In this document: piece after piece, positions 33,288-41,487 of the stretch
Position numbering within the stretch: the stretch's first letter is position 1
How the letters are laid out: each line of letters starts with the position of its first letter
Assembly: GCA_003134765.1 (NCBI GenBank)
Contig: PLCM01000025.1
Span: forward strand, 1 to 64,000
Reading direction: 5' to 3'
DNA from: Spartobacteria bacterium
Lineage (GTDB): Bacteria > Verrucomicrobiota > Verrucomicrobiia > Chthoniobacterales > UBA10450
DNA: 64,000 bases
Program-made: the position numbers and the translations under genes
Notes under the pieces: model-generated
Database searches by the model: none
What the model was told of the DNA's origin: nothing
Seen by the model: the letters and a program-made list of their open reading frames with translations, nothing else

Positions 33288-34020
33288 GATCCGGCTCGGG
33301 CACAGTCGGCACGAGCCGCGCGGCCCGGTTCGCTTCTTCCTCCTGCACGAGTGCCTTGGCGTACTGCCAGCCGGCAATCGCGCGGCTGATCAGGAACAGG
33401 GCCATGATCGCGGTCCAGAAAATATCCATCCCGAGGAGCAGGGATACGCCGGCCAACGCGATACTTCCGATGAGGCCAATGACGCTCGCGATTTGCAGGC
33501 TGCGAATTTCACCCAGCGGAAACCACAGGAGCGAACGCAGGATCTGGCCGCCATCGAGCGGGTAGACCGGAAGGATATTAAAAATAAGCAGGCCGAGATT
33601 GATCCACCAGACGTGCCGGACAAACAGAGCGAGGTCGGTCGGATCCACGTCGACGCCGGTCCCCACGACAACAAGCGCAATCGACAGGATCGGGAGCAAC
33701 ACCACATTAACCAACGGTCCGGCGGCGATGCTCCAGAGCATGGCGCCGGGTCGCCGCGGCGGGTTGACGAAGGCGATTCCGCCCAGTGGCCAAAGGACGA
33801 TGCGATCGGCGCTGCCTCCGGTTTGGCGGCACGCCAGCGCATGACCGAACTCGTGGAGGAGGACAATCGCGAAGAGGGCAACGTATTCCAGCGCGGACCA
33901 GACGGGAGAAGTGTAGACGCCGGCGCGACGGCTAAACTCATAGGCCGCCACGAAGAACCAGGAAAAGTGCAGGTAAACCTGGATGCCGCTGAACTTGAAG
34001 AGACGAATCGTGCCGCCCAT
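33274..34020 (-). CDS. Site-2 protease-type membrane zinc metalloprotease (M50 family, 248 aa)
   Basis: Polytopic membrane protein with the catalytic HEFGH motif at ~residues 56-60 ('VLLHEFGHALAC') and the third ligand region 'NILPVYPLDGGQ' near residues 146-157. 'LLPILSIALVVVG' and 'GLIGSIALAGVSLLLG' mark further helices. It has no PDZ or CBS domain, so it is a minimal member of the family. A GAGG ribosome site lies before the ATG. M50 proteases cut substrates within the membrane, often anti-sigma factors; the putative anti-sigma at 31936 is a candidate substrate by proximity only. The C-terminus is encoded partly by an inverted repeat. Confidence 0.93.
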   Translation of the reverse strand: MGGTIRLFKFSGIQVYLHFSWFFVAAYEFSRRAGVYTSPVWSALEYVALFAIVLLHEFGHALACRQTGGSADRIVLWPLGGIAFVNPPRRPGAMLWSIAAGPLVNVVLLPILSIALVVVGTGVDVDPTDLALFVRHVWWINLGLLIFNILPVYPLDGGQILRSLLWFPLGEIRSLQIASVIGLIGSIALAGVSLLLGMDIFWTAIMALFLISRAIAGWQYAKALVQEEEANRAARLVPTVPEPDRPAL

Positions 34021-34079
34021 GCCTCGTGGAATCTACAACCGAAACCGGGCGGGTGCGCGTGGTTTTACAGGGCTCTGGC

Positions 34080-34109
34080 TTGGAGCCGGCACGCCCCGTG
34101 CCGGTTGGG
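34080..34109. repeat. Short hairpin related to the 1106 repeat
   Basis: CCGGCACG-CCC-CGTGCCGG (34086-34104) is a perfect 8-bp stem preceded by TTGGAG, the same outer sequence as the inverted repeat at 1106. It lies downstream of the acetyltransferase gene's 3' end and may serve as its transcription stop. Confidence 0.55.
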
Positions 34110-34196
34110 AAAACGTAGCAGCGACTTTTCTGCAATGAGGCTCGCCACACGGCCTGAGAGCAGGCCGTCTCCAAGAATCCCCGCCCGAAATTTTTG

Positions 34197-34679
34197 TTAA
34201 AGGGTCGTCGGTGACGGCGCCTCGTGCGGAACCAGAAAGCGCATCGGCAGCATGTGGGATTCGAAGAAGCCGTGGCGTTTGAAGAAATTTTGGGAGCGCA
34301 GCTCGGGGCGGTCGGTCAGCAGCGTGATCCGGAGAAATTTTTTCTGCTTCGCGAAATTGATCGCGTGCTCGAGGAGCTGGGAACCGTATCCGTGGCCGCG
34401 AAACGAGTCGTGCACCACGAGATCTTCCAAGAGGATCACGAACCCGCCTTCCGCTGTGCTGATCGTGAAGAGGAGATTAATCATTCCGACAATCGTCCGG
34501 TCGCGGCGGAGGACAAAAACGCGACCGCGATTTGGTTCCTCGAAGATGAGGCGAAGGCCCTGGAGCTGTTTCTGTTTGTTGGGGCGGAAGTCTTTTTCCT
34601 CGCTAAACAGCTCGCCGAGAAGGTTAGACAATTCGTCGAGGTCTTCAAAAACCGCCGGCTCGATAACAACTTCGCTCAT
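34197..34679 (-). CDS. GNAT-family N-acetyltransferase (160 aa)
   Basis: Acetyl-CoA-dependent acetyltransferase fold. The diagnostic motif A is 'VVHDSFRGHGYGSQLLEHAI' (R/Q-x2-G-x-G/A as RGHGYG) around residues 89-108, preceded by the usual strand 'GGFVILLEDLVV' and followed by 'RSQNFFKRHGFFESHMLPMRF', the typical motif B end. Length is standard. The substrate cannot be told from sequence. Its gene is divergent from rpmH across a 203-bp interval. Confidence 0.9.
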   Translation of the reverse strand: MSEVVIEPAVFEDLDELSNLLGELFSEEKDFRPNKQKQLQGLRLIFEEPNRGRVFVLRRDRTIVGMINLLFTISTAEGGFVILLEDLVVHDSFRGHGYGSQLLEHAINFAKQKKFLRITLLTDRPELRSQNFFKRHGFFESHMLPMRFLVPHEAPSPTTL

Positions 34680-34737
34680 GGGGTGGCTTCGTTATTCCAC
34701 AAACGCCCGACGCTGGCAATGCGGATGTGTCTTCGTC

Positions 34738-34830
34738 TTCCTGCTCTTGATCTTGATCTTGCTCCTGATCCTGTGGAAAATCGTCGCGCTCTGGGAAGAT
34801 CAGGATCATGATCAAGATCATGAGCAGGAA
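34738..34830. repeat. GATC-rich imperfect palindrome upstream of rpmH
   Basis: Left arm 34738-34773 and right arm 34798-34830 form a long imperfect inverted repeat (TTCCTGCTCTTGATCTTGAT against its near complement) with a ~24-base loop. Seven GATC tetramers fall within about 80 bases. It lies between the divergent GNAT and rpmH genes, so it may affect either transcript as a leader structure or a regulatory site. Confidence 0.65.
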
Positions 34831-34882
34831 TTGACAGAAGCAATGTCCCCCGTAAGGTAGCCGCTCTTCAACAGGCATCGTT

Positions 34883-35056
34883 ATGAAACGGACACTCCAA
34901 CGCTCGAAGCGCACCCGAAAACAACAGCACGGTTTTCGCGCGCGGATGAGCACCAAAGGCGGACGCGCCACTCTCGCACGGCGCCGTCAGCGGGGACGCA
35001 AACGCCTCTTGCCGAAAGGCGTGGAAGTCCATTTCGCTCGTCACACCCAGGCGTAA
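34883..35056 (+). CDS. rpmH: 50S ribosomal protein L34 (57 aa)
   Basis: The translation begins [20 protein letters not shown] and continues with '[20 protein letters not shown]', the conserved L34 pattern (K-R-T-x-Q-x-S-x-x-x-R, H-G-F-x-x-R-M, T-x-x-G-R, L-x-x-R-R-x-x-G-R). It has a 10-12-residue C-terminal extension ([14 protein letters not shown]) beyond the usual 44-47-aa protein. It is a structural component of the large ribosomal subunit and binds rRNA. The gene is usually next to dnaA on one side and rnpA/yidC on the other; none of these is here. A 24-bp perfect inverted repeat follows the stop immediately. Confidence 0.93.
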   Translation: MKRTLQRSKRTRKQQHGFRARMSTKGGRATLARRRQRGRKRLLPKGVEVHFARHTQA

Positions 35057-35057
35057 T

Positions 35058-35143
35058 TTCTCGGAGGGACGTGCTTCTGCAAGTCCCATAATCCCTCGAC
35101 CTGGCCGGAGCTACGGACGTGCAGAAGCACGTCCCTCCGAGAA
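35058..35143. repeat. Perfect 24-bp inverted repeat after rpmH (GGAGGGACG family, copy 4)
   Basis: Arms 35058-35081 and 35120-35143 are perfectly complementary, starting TTCTCGGAGGGACGTGCTTC. The GGAGGGACG/CGTCCCTCC core is shared with the hairpins at 14192 and 22692. It starts 2 bp after the rpmH stop and ends 16 bp before the stop of the convergent gene, so it may terminate both. Confidence 0.8.
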
Positions 35144-35158
35144 AGCGGCTCTACATTT

Positions 35159-36277
35159 CTAGCGAGTCTCGCGCATCGCATCACTCAATCTCCCCCCATA
35201 CCCCGTCAGTTCCAGGTAACCGCGTCCTTTGACAGGTTTGCCGTCACGCGTTCCGCTCGCGTCGATCGCGCCCTCCCAATAAGTTAGCGGACCGAGTTTC
35301 AGTTCCTGGTCTTCCAGCGCGGCCTTGATGGTGAACTCCAGGCGCTGACCAGGTAGCGCGATCCGCCAGCCGATCGGGTACGGGGCGTTGCTGGTTTTGC
35401 TTTTCCAAAAGCCGATCGGCGTCATCTGGAAATCGGATGCTCGCAGATGAGTCGCGGTTCCATCGGGGGCGATCCAGGTTCCACTCGAACTGGCATCACT
35501 CCCGCCTTTCTCGAGCCGTATGCGATAGAGCATCAGCTCAGCACCATCCTCCCATTGCAGGCAAAGCCAGTCCCAACCCACCTGTCCTTCACCAAGCTGG
35601 CTGCTCGACCATTCGCGATCGAACCAGCTTTCACCCCGGACCGCGTGCGCAACGCCGCTTAGGTTAAGCTCGCCGGACGTTTCCAATCGCGGGATGGAAT
35701 AGTAATGCGACGCACTCGCTCCGCCGGCCGCTTTCACACTCACTCCATTTTCTCCATGAACGATTGGCGGTTTCGTCGGGCGCAAAGTAAGACGGAGCGC
35801 GCCGGCCTTCCCGGACGCCGTGAGCTCGAAAATGTCGTCGCCTTTTTCGATGAGACTCCAACTGTCGATCCACGCCAATCGGTTCCCATCGTCGAATCCC
35901 GCCTCGCCGAAAGCGCCGCGGCTCATCTTTTGTTCGAAGTTAAATTTCTGTCCCGCGATGTCGGTAATCGCGAAGTGCGCAAACTTGAGGTCGTCGACGA
36001 TAAACCGCGAGGCGTTGGGATCGCGCTCGACAGCCGGTCGAATTCCCTGGCGGAAGAAAGTTAGTTCATAACCGAAACGATGGCCGTCCGCATCGAACAG
36101 ATTGCCGGTGAAGTACCACCATTCCGTTTTGAAATCACGATGGGCGTGATGGTCGCGCGGAAATTCGTATTTCCAGCCCGGCTCGGCGATTCGCCAACTC
36201 GCGCCCAAGGCGCCAATCGCAAGCATGATCGCCAAGCAATCGAAATTCCAAAATCGAAAATCGAAAATTCGTGTCAT
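35159..36277 (-). CDS. AttH/CrtC-like lipocalin-fold protein (372 aa)
   Basis: The family is related to carotenoid 1,2-hydratase (CrtC/AttH-like). Conserved stretches are 'FPRDHHAHRDFKTEWWYFTG', 'FGYELTFFRQG', 'FAHFAITD', 'GESWFDREWSSSQL' and 'GWDWLCLQWEDGAELMLYRI'. The start codon overlaps the stop of the upstream FtsX-type permease (ATGA), so the two are translationally coupled; in many bacteria such AttH proteins accompany this transporter type. A hydrophobic segment after the first ~12 residues (AIMLAIGALGAS) suggests export. The first ~10 residues ([12 protein letters not shown]) are encoded by a dispersed repeat, so the native N-terminus was replaced or extended. Carotenoid hydratase activity is not implied. 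Confidence 0.85.
   Translation of the reverse strand: MTRIFDFRFWNFDCLAIMLAIGALGASWRIAEPGWKYEFPRDHHAHRDFKTEWWYFTGNLFDADGHRFGYELTFFRQGIRPAVERDPNASRFIVDDLKFAHFAITDIAGQKFNFEQKMSRGAFGEAGFDDGNRLAWIDSWSLIEKGDDIFELTASGKAGALRLTLRPTKPPIVHGENGVSVKAAGGASASHYYSIPRLETSGELNLSGVAHAVRGESWFDREWSSSQLGEGQVGWDWLCLQWEDGAELMLYRIRLEKGGSDASSSGTWIAPDGTATHLRASDFQMTPIGFWKSKTSNAPYPIGWRIALPGQRLEFTIKAALEDQELKLGPLTYWEGAIDASGTRDGKPVKGRGYLELTGYGGRLSDAMRETR
36241..36270. repeat. Dispersed GAAATTC/CGAAAATTC repeat, copy at the start of the AttH-like gene
   Basis: 27 of 30 bases match 12420-12449 in the kinase A gene. Here, read on the minus strand, it encodes the first residues of the AttH-like protein, directly behind the end of the permease gene. 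Confidence 0.75.
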
Positions 36278-38847
36278 TCGCTCCGCAAATTATCGGCGAG
36301 AACCATCCGGCTGGCTCGCCAGGCGGGGACAATCCCCGCGATCACCGCGGCGGCGAGAATCCAAACCGGGGTAAACGCCAGCGTCGGCCACGGGAACGCG
36401 AGATGAATCGTCCAGCCAAAGAACGCACGATTGATCACGCCGGTTAACACCACCGACAGGCAAATTCCGGAGACCATCCCGACAATGGCGGCCAGCGCTC
36501 CCAGCATTGCCGTCTCGGTGAGCAGCAATTTTCTAATTTGCGCCGCGCTGGCCCCAAGGGCGCGCAGGATCGCGAGCTCGCGTTGCCGTTCCGTGATCAG
36601 GATTGTGAGCGAAAGAAAAATCCCGGTGATGGCAACGAAGAGGGCGATCGCGAGCAGGACGTGCGTGACGGCAAACGTCTGGTCGAAGATTTCAAAAACC
36701 CGCCGGCGCAAGGATTGATTGGAAAAGATCACGAACTGGCCGTCGCGGCTGAACTCCGACCGGAACGCTTTCGTCACTTCCTCAGCGCCGTGGTTTTCCT
36801 TCAAATAGATCGCGACGCTGCTAATACGGTCGTCGTGCCAGAAGCGGGTGAAGTTTTTCGCGCTTAGATAAACGATTCCCTCGTCGCGCGTGTAATCGTA
36901 GAAGAGCGCCGCGACGGTAAAAGCGCGCGGCCCGTCAGGAGTAGTAAGCTCGATTACGTCTCCTTCGTGCAGGTGATGTCGGCGCGCGAAACTTTCGGAA
37001 GCAAAGAGGCAAAGTTCATCGCGGAAGCGGCGCATGAGCGTCGTTCGATCTCCGCGGAGAAACTGGAACTGCCTTCGTTCGCTGCCCCGGATCACCGCAA
37101 CGGTGATGTCGGTGTTGCCCATCGGCACTTCGATCTCGCGAAACGTGTCGATCGTCTCCACGTCCGGTTGCTTCGAAAGAAACTCCAGAGCGGCGAGTGG
37201 GAAAGAGGAGGTCGCCCCCGTGACGGCATTGGAAGCGGGCGTCACAAAGAGATCGGCGATCAACGTGTCGTTGATCCAGGCCTCGACCGTTTTGCGAAAG
37301 GAAAATACCATCACGCTCACTCCGACCGTCATGGCGACGGCGACAGCGAGTGCGGCCACCGTCACGGAATTGCGGAGAAGGGCGCGGGAAAGGTTCGCCA
37401 CCGCGAGCGCGGTTTCGATTCCCGGTTTGCGTCGCCGGGAACGAAAACGACGGAGGAGTCTTGTCCCCCCTCCGCTGAAATGATGCATGATCCGCGGCAC
37501 CAAGAACGAGAACCCGGCTATGACAAACAAGGCGGCGCCAAAGCTGAGCCAGCGCGGGCCCGTGGAAAGGGCGAGATACGAGAAGCTCGCCGCAAGAACA
37601 ACAGAGAGAATTCCGCTTAGCAACCAGGCGAGCGACGGATGGACCGATCTCTCCAGCCTGGTGCCGCCATGAAGCGCCTCGACCGGATCCTGCTTCGCCG
37701 CCGTGTCCGCCGGGAACCACGCCGACGCGATAACCGATCCCACGCCGATCATCCAAGCCAGCGCGAAACTCCACGGTCGCAATGTCATCTCCCTCACACT
37801 CACCAGCACGTAGAGCGACGAAATCGTTTGGGATACCGCGCCGACCAAAACTCGCGCCAGCACTAGGCCTCCGATCAAACCGAGGAAGGAACCGATGGTT
37901 CCCAGGACCGCCGCTTCGCCCAGAAACAGGCCCCGAATCTCGTTCCGCGTCACGCCTAACGAACGCAGGATTCCAATCTCATGCTGGCGGCGCACGACCG
38001 AGGCGGAAACGGTATTGTAAATGAGGAACATCCCTACGAGGACCGAGACCAGGCTCATCATCGTGAGGTTCAGCTCGAAACCTCCGAGCATTTTGTCGAC
38101 CTCCTCCGTGCGTTGCGTTGGCGGCGCCACGCGCGCGTCTTGGAGAAGAAATCGGCGGAGCGTCGCGGCCGTAGCCTCCCGTTCGCGCGGGTTGACGAGC
38201 TTGAGCTGGATGACGCTCAGTTCTCCGCGACGATCAAACAATTCCTGGGCCCAGCCGATATCCGTCGCGGCAAAATGGGGATCGAAGGTGTCGTCTTTGC
38301 GGAGGAGAAAACCTATCTCCAACTCGCGATCGGCGACGCCGACTCGTACGCGAATTTTGTCTCCCGCCTTCAGCCGATGTTGCCGGACGAATTCCTCCGA
38401 GACCGCGATCGAGCCAGGATGGCCGAGCCAGCGCTGAAGATCGAACTCGCCAGGATCAAAGTTCGAAGGATCGAAGGTGCGGAATGGACCGTTGGTGAAA
38501 ATATCGATGCCGAGAACTTCGAGATAATCCCCGGGGAAATCGCGGAGCGCGACGAAGCCTTGCACCACCGGCGTCGCCGCCGACACACCCGGCACCGCGG
38601 CGGCCAGCGGAAAAACGGTTTCCGGCAAATGCCCGGCCGGCGCCGTGATCTCCAGCTCAGCCTTGCCCGCGACGAGATCGACGGAGGCGGCAAAGGCCCG
38701 GTTCGCACTTTGATTCGCGATTTGGGTCGCCAGAAAAACCGCCACGCCCAGCGCCACGCTCAAGATATTCAGGAGTCCCAGGAGCGGATGCCGGCGCAGG
38801 TACCGCAGCACGTGCCGCCGAAAGATGCGAAAATATTGCCGGGTCAT
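36274..38847 (-). CDS. FtsX/MacB-type ABC transporter permease (857 aa)
   Basis: Start chosen at 38847 ([20 protein letters not shown]); a 32-codon upstream extension lacks conserved features. Architecture of large FtsX-domain permeases: helix 1 ('[20 protein letters not shown]'), a periplasmic MacB-PCD-like domain, a first FtsX domain with three helices ('[20 protein letters not shown]'), a middle helix pair, a second periplasmic domain and a last FtsX domain ('[20 protein letters not shown]'). It should work with a separate ABC ATPase, usually encoded just upstream; here the upstream neighbour is a divergent histidine kinase and no ATPase gene lies in the window. Coupled to the AttH-like gene. 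Transport substrate unknown, possibly lipoprotein or lipid. Confidence 0.9.
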   Translation of the reverse strand: MTRQYFRIFRRHVLRYLRRHPLLGLLNILSVALGVAVFLATQIANQSANRAFAASVDLVAGKAELEITAPAGHLPETVFPLAAAVPGVSAATPVVQGFVALRDFPGDYLEVLGIDIFTNGPFRTFDPSNFDPGEFDLQRWLGHPGSIAVSEEFVRQHRLKAGDKIRVRVGVADRELEIGFLLRKDDTFDPHFAATDIGWAQELFDRRGELSVIQLKLVNPREREATAATLRRFLLQDARVAPPTQRTEEVDKMLGGFELNLTMMSLVSVLVGMFLIYNTVSASVVRRQHEIGILRSLGVTRNEIRGLFLGEAAVLGTIGSFLGLIGGLVLARVLVGAVSQTISSLYVLVSVREMTLRPWSFALAWMIGVGSVIASAWFPADTAAKQDPVEALHGGTRLERSVHPSLAWLLSGILSVVLAASFSYLALSTGPRWLSFGAALFVIAGFSFLVPRIMHHFSGGGTRLLRRFRSRRRKPGIETALAVANLSRALLRNSVTVAALAVAVAMTVGVSVMVFSFRKTVEAWINDTLIADLFVTPASNAVTGATSSFPLAALEFLSKQPDVETIDTFREIEVPMGNTDITVAVIRGSERRQFQFLRGDRTTLMRRFRDELCLFASESFARRHHLHEGDVIELTTPDGPRAFTVAALFYDYTRDEGIVYLSAKNFTRFWHDDRISSVAIYLKENHGAEEVTKAFRSEFSRDGQFVIFSNQSLRRRVFEIFDQTFAVTHVLLAIALFVAITGIFLSLTILITERQRELAILRALGASAAQIRKLLLTETAMLGALAAIVGMVSGICLSVVLTGVINRAFFGWTIHLAFPWPTLAFTPVWILAAAVIAGIVPAWRASRMVLADNLRSE

Positions 38848-39153
38848 TCGTGCCACTGCGATCCCAAGATACTCAACAATCAAGAACCTCGCGCGAGCAA
38901 GGAGACCGCTGGGATTTTCTTTCACAAACTTTGTCGATGTCACTCATCGTCTGTGGCTAATGTGCCATAAGAGAGTATGATAACGGTGAGGTGCTGCTGG
39001 TGCGGCGTGTCTCATCAGGCAAAGATCAAGATCCCCCGCCCCTCTGAAAAGAGGGGAAAGGAAAGCGAAGCTAACGATTGTTACTTCGGAGGTCGACCGC
39101 GGCTGCGGCCCCTTTTCCCCTGCCCCAGAAAGCGAACGAATCGCCCTGCCGTT
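38848..39153. other. Intergenic region between the divergent permease and histidine kinase genes
   Basis: About 306 bp. It contains a short hairpin CCCCTCT-GAAA-AGAGGGG near 39040-39057, and otherwise GC-rich sequence without a supported gene. In-frame upstream extensions of both neighbours enter it but look non-coding. Confidence 0.5.
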
Positions 39154-40311
39154 ATGATGCACGAATTCCTTACGGAAAATCGGGGCGAACTGATCGAGCG
39201 CTGCCGAATGAAAGTCGCGCGGAGACCCGCTCCCAGGGCCGACGGAGCTGAGCTGGACCATGGGATAACCATCTTCCTCGACCAAATCGTTAAGACGCTA
39301 AAGGCGGAACAGGTGGATAGGCCGGCGGAAAGCCACAGAATGTCGGGTTCTTCCGGAGGAGTGAACGCAGTTTTGTCCGAGCTGGGCTTGGCGGCAAAGG
39401 AGCACGGCCGGGAGCTGTTGCAGCACGGCTTCACGATCGACCAGGTGGTGCATGATTACGGCGATCTTTGCCAGTCCATAACCGATCTGGCCGTCGAACT
39501 TAGCGTCCCAATCTCGAACGATGAGTTTCGAACCCTGAACCGTTGCCTGGATAATGCGATTGCCGTTGCCGCCACCGAGTTCAACGCCCAGCGCGATAAT
39601 ATGTTTGCGGACAAGGATTCCCGCGCGAATGAGAGGCTGGGATTCTTCGCCCACGAGCTGCGCAATCATCTGAACAGCGCAACGCTGGCCCTTACCGCCA
39701 TCAAAGCCGGCTCGGTCGGATTGACTGGCGCGACCGGCGCCGTCCTGGACCGGAGCCTCGTAGCCTTGCGCCGGCTGATCGATCGTTCCCTCGCCGAGGC
39801 TCGGACCACAGCCGGTATTCCGGTGCGGCACCAATTATTTTCCGTGGCCGAATTCATCGCCGAAGTGCAACTCTCCGCGTCCTTGGAAGCGCAGGTTCAT
39901 AAATGCTCCCTAACCGTCTCGTACGTCGATTCGAAGCTTGCCGTCGATGCCGACCGGGAGCTCCTCCTGGCGGCGCTGGGAAATCTGCTGCAAAATGCGT
40001 TCAAGTTTACGCATCCGGGTAGTGAGGTCCTCCTGAAGGTTTACTCCATGTCCGATCGGATCTTCATCGAGGTTGAGGACAAGTGCGGCGGGCTTCCCTC
40101 AGGAGACCTGGAAAAAATGTTCCTGCCCTTCACCCAGAGCGGCGAGAATAGAAGCGGCTCCGGTTTGGGGCTTTCCATCTCCCGCCGCAGCGTCGAGGCA
40201 AACAAGGGAACTCTGAACGTACGTGACATCCCCACCGCCGGATGCGTTTTCACCATTGACCTGCCGCGCTTCACCCTGCCGGGTTCTTCCTCCCAGACCA
40301 GCCGCCCTTGA
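39154..40311 (+). CDS. Sensor histidine kinase with RsbRD-like N-terminal domain (385 aa)
   Basis: Start chosen at 39154 (MMHEFLTENRGELIERCRMK), where the conserved domain begins. Residues ~1-170 resemble the RsbRD N-terminal domain (RsbT co-antagonist type: 'LLQHGFTIDQVVHDYGDLCQ', 'DEFRTLNRCLDNAIAVAATE'). A HisKA-like H-box follows ('FFAHELRNHLNSATLALTAI'), then a HATPase domain with the N-box 'NLLQNAFKF', 'EDKCGGLP' and 'GSGLGLSI'. There is no membrane segment, so it is cytoplasmic. No response regulator is adjacent; the nearest is inside the hybrid kinase at 43936. It may sense cytoplasmic or cell-state cues. Confidence 0.9.
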   Translation: MMHEFLTENRGELIERCRMKVARRPAPRADGAELDHGITIFLDQIVKTLKAEQVDRPAESHRMSGSSGGVNAVLSELGLAAKEHGRELLQHGFTIDQVVHDYGDLCQSITDLAVELSVPISNDEFRTLNRCLDNAIAVAATEFNAQRDNMFADKDSRANERLGFFAHELRNHLNSATLALTAIKAGSVGLTGATGAVLDRSLVALRRLIDRSLAEARTTAGIPVRHQLFSVAEFIAEVQLSASLEAQVHKCSLTVSYVDSKLAVDADRELLLAALGNLLQNAFKFTHPGSEVLLKVYSMSDRIFIEVEDKCGGLPSGDLEKMFLPFTQSGENRSGSGLGLSISRRSVEANKGTLNVRDIPTAGCVFTIDLPRFTLPGSSSQTSRP

Positions 40312-40378
40312 AGGGCTCGAGGAGGCCCTACCAGCGCTGAAAATACAAGCGCCCTGCGCGGAACCTCTCGATTAACAT

Positions 40379-40591
40379 CTAGTAAGCGCCCAAGATTCTT
40401 CGCGCCTTGGCCACTTCCTGTTCCTCACCGCGAAATTGCATGACGATTTCTCGCCGGAAGTCCCTTAGAAGCGCGATACTCAGCCGCGCGAATTCGTGGC
40501 CGGCCAGCCGCGCCTGAACGTCGTTTTTCATCTGTTCGATTGTCCCCTTTTCGAACGAATGCGCCTCGAATGCCACGGTAATGCGAACCAT
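40379..40591 (-). CDS. Small hypothetical protein (70 aa)
   Basis: Start at 40591 (MVRITVAFEAHSFEKGTIEQ). The rest reads 'DVQARLAGHEFARLSIALLR' and 'RREIVMQFRGEEQEVAKARR', a plausible alpha/beta mini-domain with good amphipathicity. Family not recognised. Convergent to the histidine kinase. Moderate support only, from codon composition and sensible protein sequence. Confidence 0.4.
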   Translation of the reverse strand: MVRITVAFEAHSFEKGTIEQMKNDVQARLAGHEFARLSIALLRDFRREIVMQFRGEEQEVAKARRILGAY

Positions 40592-40807
40592 AGGGGAATG
40601 ATCTAGCAGGCCAGATGCCCTTTCCGGCCGTGTTTGGGCTGGAAGCCGCACAATCAGGAAAATCCCGATGCCGAAGGCACTGAGCTTGGTGGACCGTGCG
40701 GCTCCTCGCGAAAGGTTTGATGCCTGGCTTCCCGGCCAGGCCCCCTTCGGGCTGCCCGTCTATGTCGCACTGCTTCCCGCAGGCTCCATTCGGAGCTCCG
40801 TCGCGCG

Positions 40808-41113
40808 ATGCTGACCAATCACGCTTTGCCGACATTCGAAGAAAGGATCGCGCGCGCGCGCGCGAATAGGCTACAGTGGCTCCTGGAACAGCTTTCCCCC
40901 TCTCAACAGGCTTTGTTGAATATTCAAGTCGCAACCATTCGGGAAGAGATTCTCATTTACGGCGAGAGCACGGCTAATTGCGTCAAGCTGCTCGTGCTTT
41001 GCCCGGACGTTGCGATCAGTGGCCAATGGGGAGAAATCGCCAAAATCGCAATCACGGAGCAGTGGAGTTTCTCGTTCTTCCCTAACGGCGATGTCCGCTT
41101 CGCGAATCTTTAG
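40808..41113 (+). CDS. Small hypothetical protein (101 aa)
   Basis: ATG at 40808 with a distant GGAG upstream. The sequence 'RARANRLQWLLEQLSPSQQA' and 'TIREEILIYGESTANCVKLL' looks like a real helical protein, and the C-terminus 'EQWSFSFFPNGDVRF' is strand-like. Family not recognised. A seven-fold CG dinucleotide run (40850-40863) lies inside the frame and is a possible slippage site. Confidence 0.4.
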   Translation: MLTNHALPTFEERIARARANRLQWLLEQLSPSQQALLNIQVATIREEILIYGESTANCVKLLVLCPDVAISGQWGEIAKIAITEQWSFSFFPNGDVRFANL

Positions 41114-41149
41114 CTGCTACCCGGCGTCGACTCTTTGTTTAACCAGCGG

Positions 41150-41475
41150 GATAGCCAGATAAGTTCCGGCGTGCCGGCCAAACCCTCGGCGCCCGTTGGT
41201 CCGGGCGTCATTTGTTCCGGCGATGATCGCACGTGCGGCGATCCCGCCCGAAACGAATCGCGCGGCGTTCCAGCCATTTCACAATCACGGCAAACAGCAT
41301 TCCGGCCGCGCCGCCGAGAACCAGCCACGGCACGACCTTCCACGAAAGCGCGGAAGTGAATTAATCCAGGGGATTCGACATGGCGTTGACGCGGGCCACG
41401 ATAGCCGGATAACTTCCGGCGTGCCAGCCAAACCCTCGGCGCTCGTCGATACGCGCGTCATTTATTGCGGCGAGC
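41150..41475 (+). repeat. Direct repeat pair, ~76 bp, about 250 bp apart
   Basis: 41150-41225 and 41400-41475 share GATAGCC, TTCCGGCGTGCC, GCCAAACCCTCGGCG and GCGTCATTT in the same order. The stretch 41114-41520 has no intact gene and ends at the break point of the helicase remnant, so the repeat may mark a recombination junction. Confidence 0.7.
41208..41360 (-). pseudogene. Possible remnant of a membrane protein C-terminus
   Basis: An open stretch of about 50 codons with no start reads 'WKVVPWLVLGGAAGMLFAVI' then 'VKWLERRAIRFGRDRR' and stops. The profile, one hydrophobic helix then a basic tail, suits the end of a membrane protein such as a transporter permease. It sits between the direct repeats. 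Weak evidence; family not identified. Confidence 0.2.
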
Positions 41476-41487
41476 AACGGTGGCGCG

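Noticed and set aside
34860..35160. rnpA (RNase P protein) next to rpmH
   Set aside because: Only an inverted repeat follows rpmH, and the next gene is the convergent AttH-like gene.
39001..39153. Longer start of the RsbRD-like kinase at 38977
   Set aside because: The first 59 residues are Arg/Pro/Cys-rich with no domain, and the conserved domain begins at the Met-Met pair at 39154.
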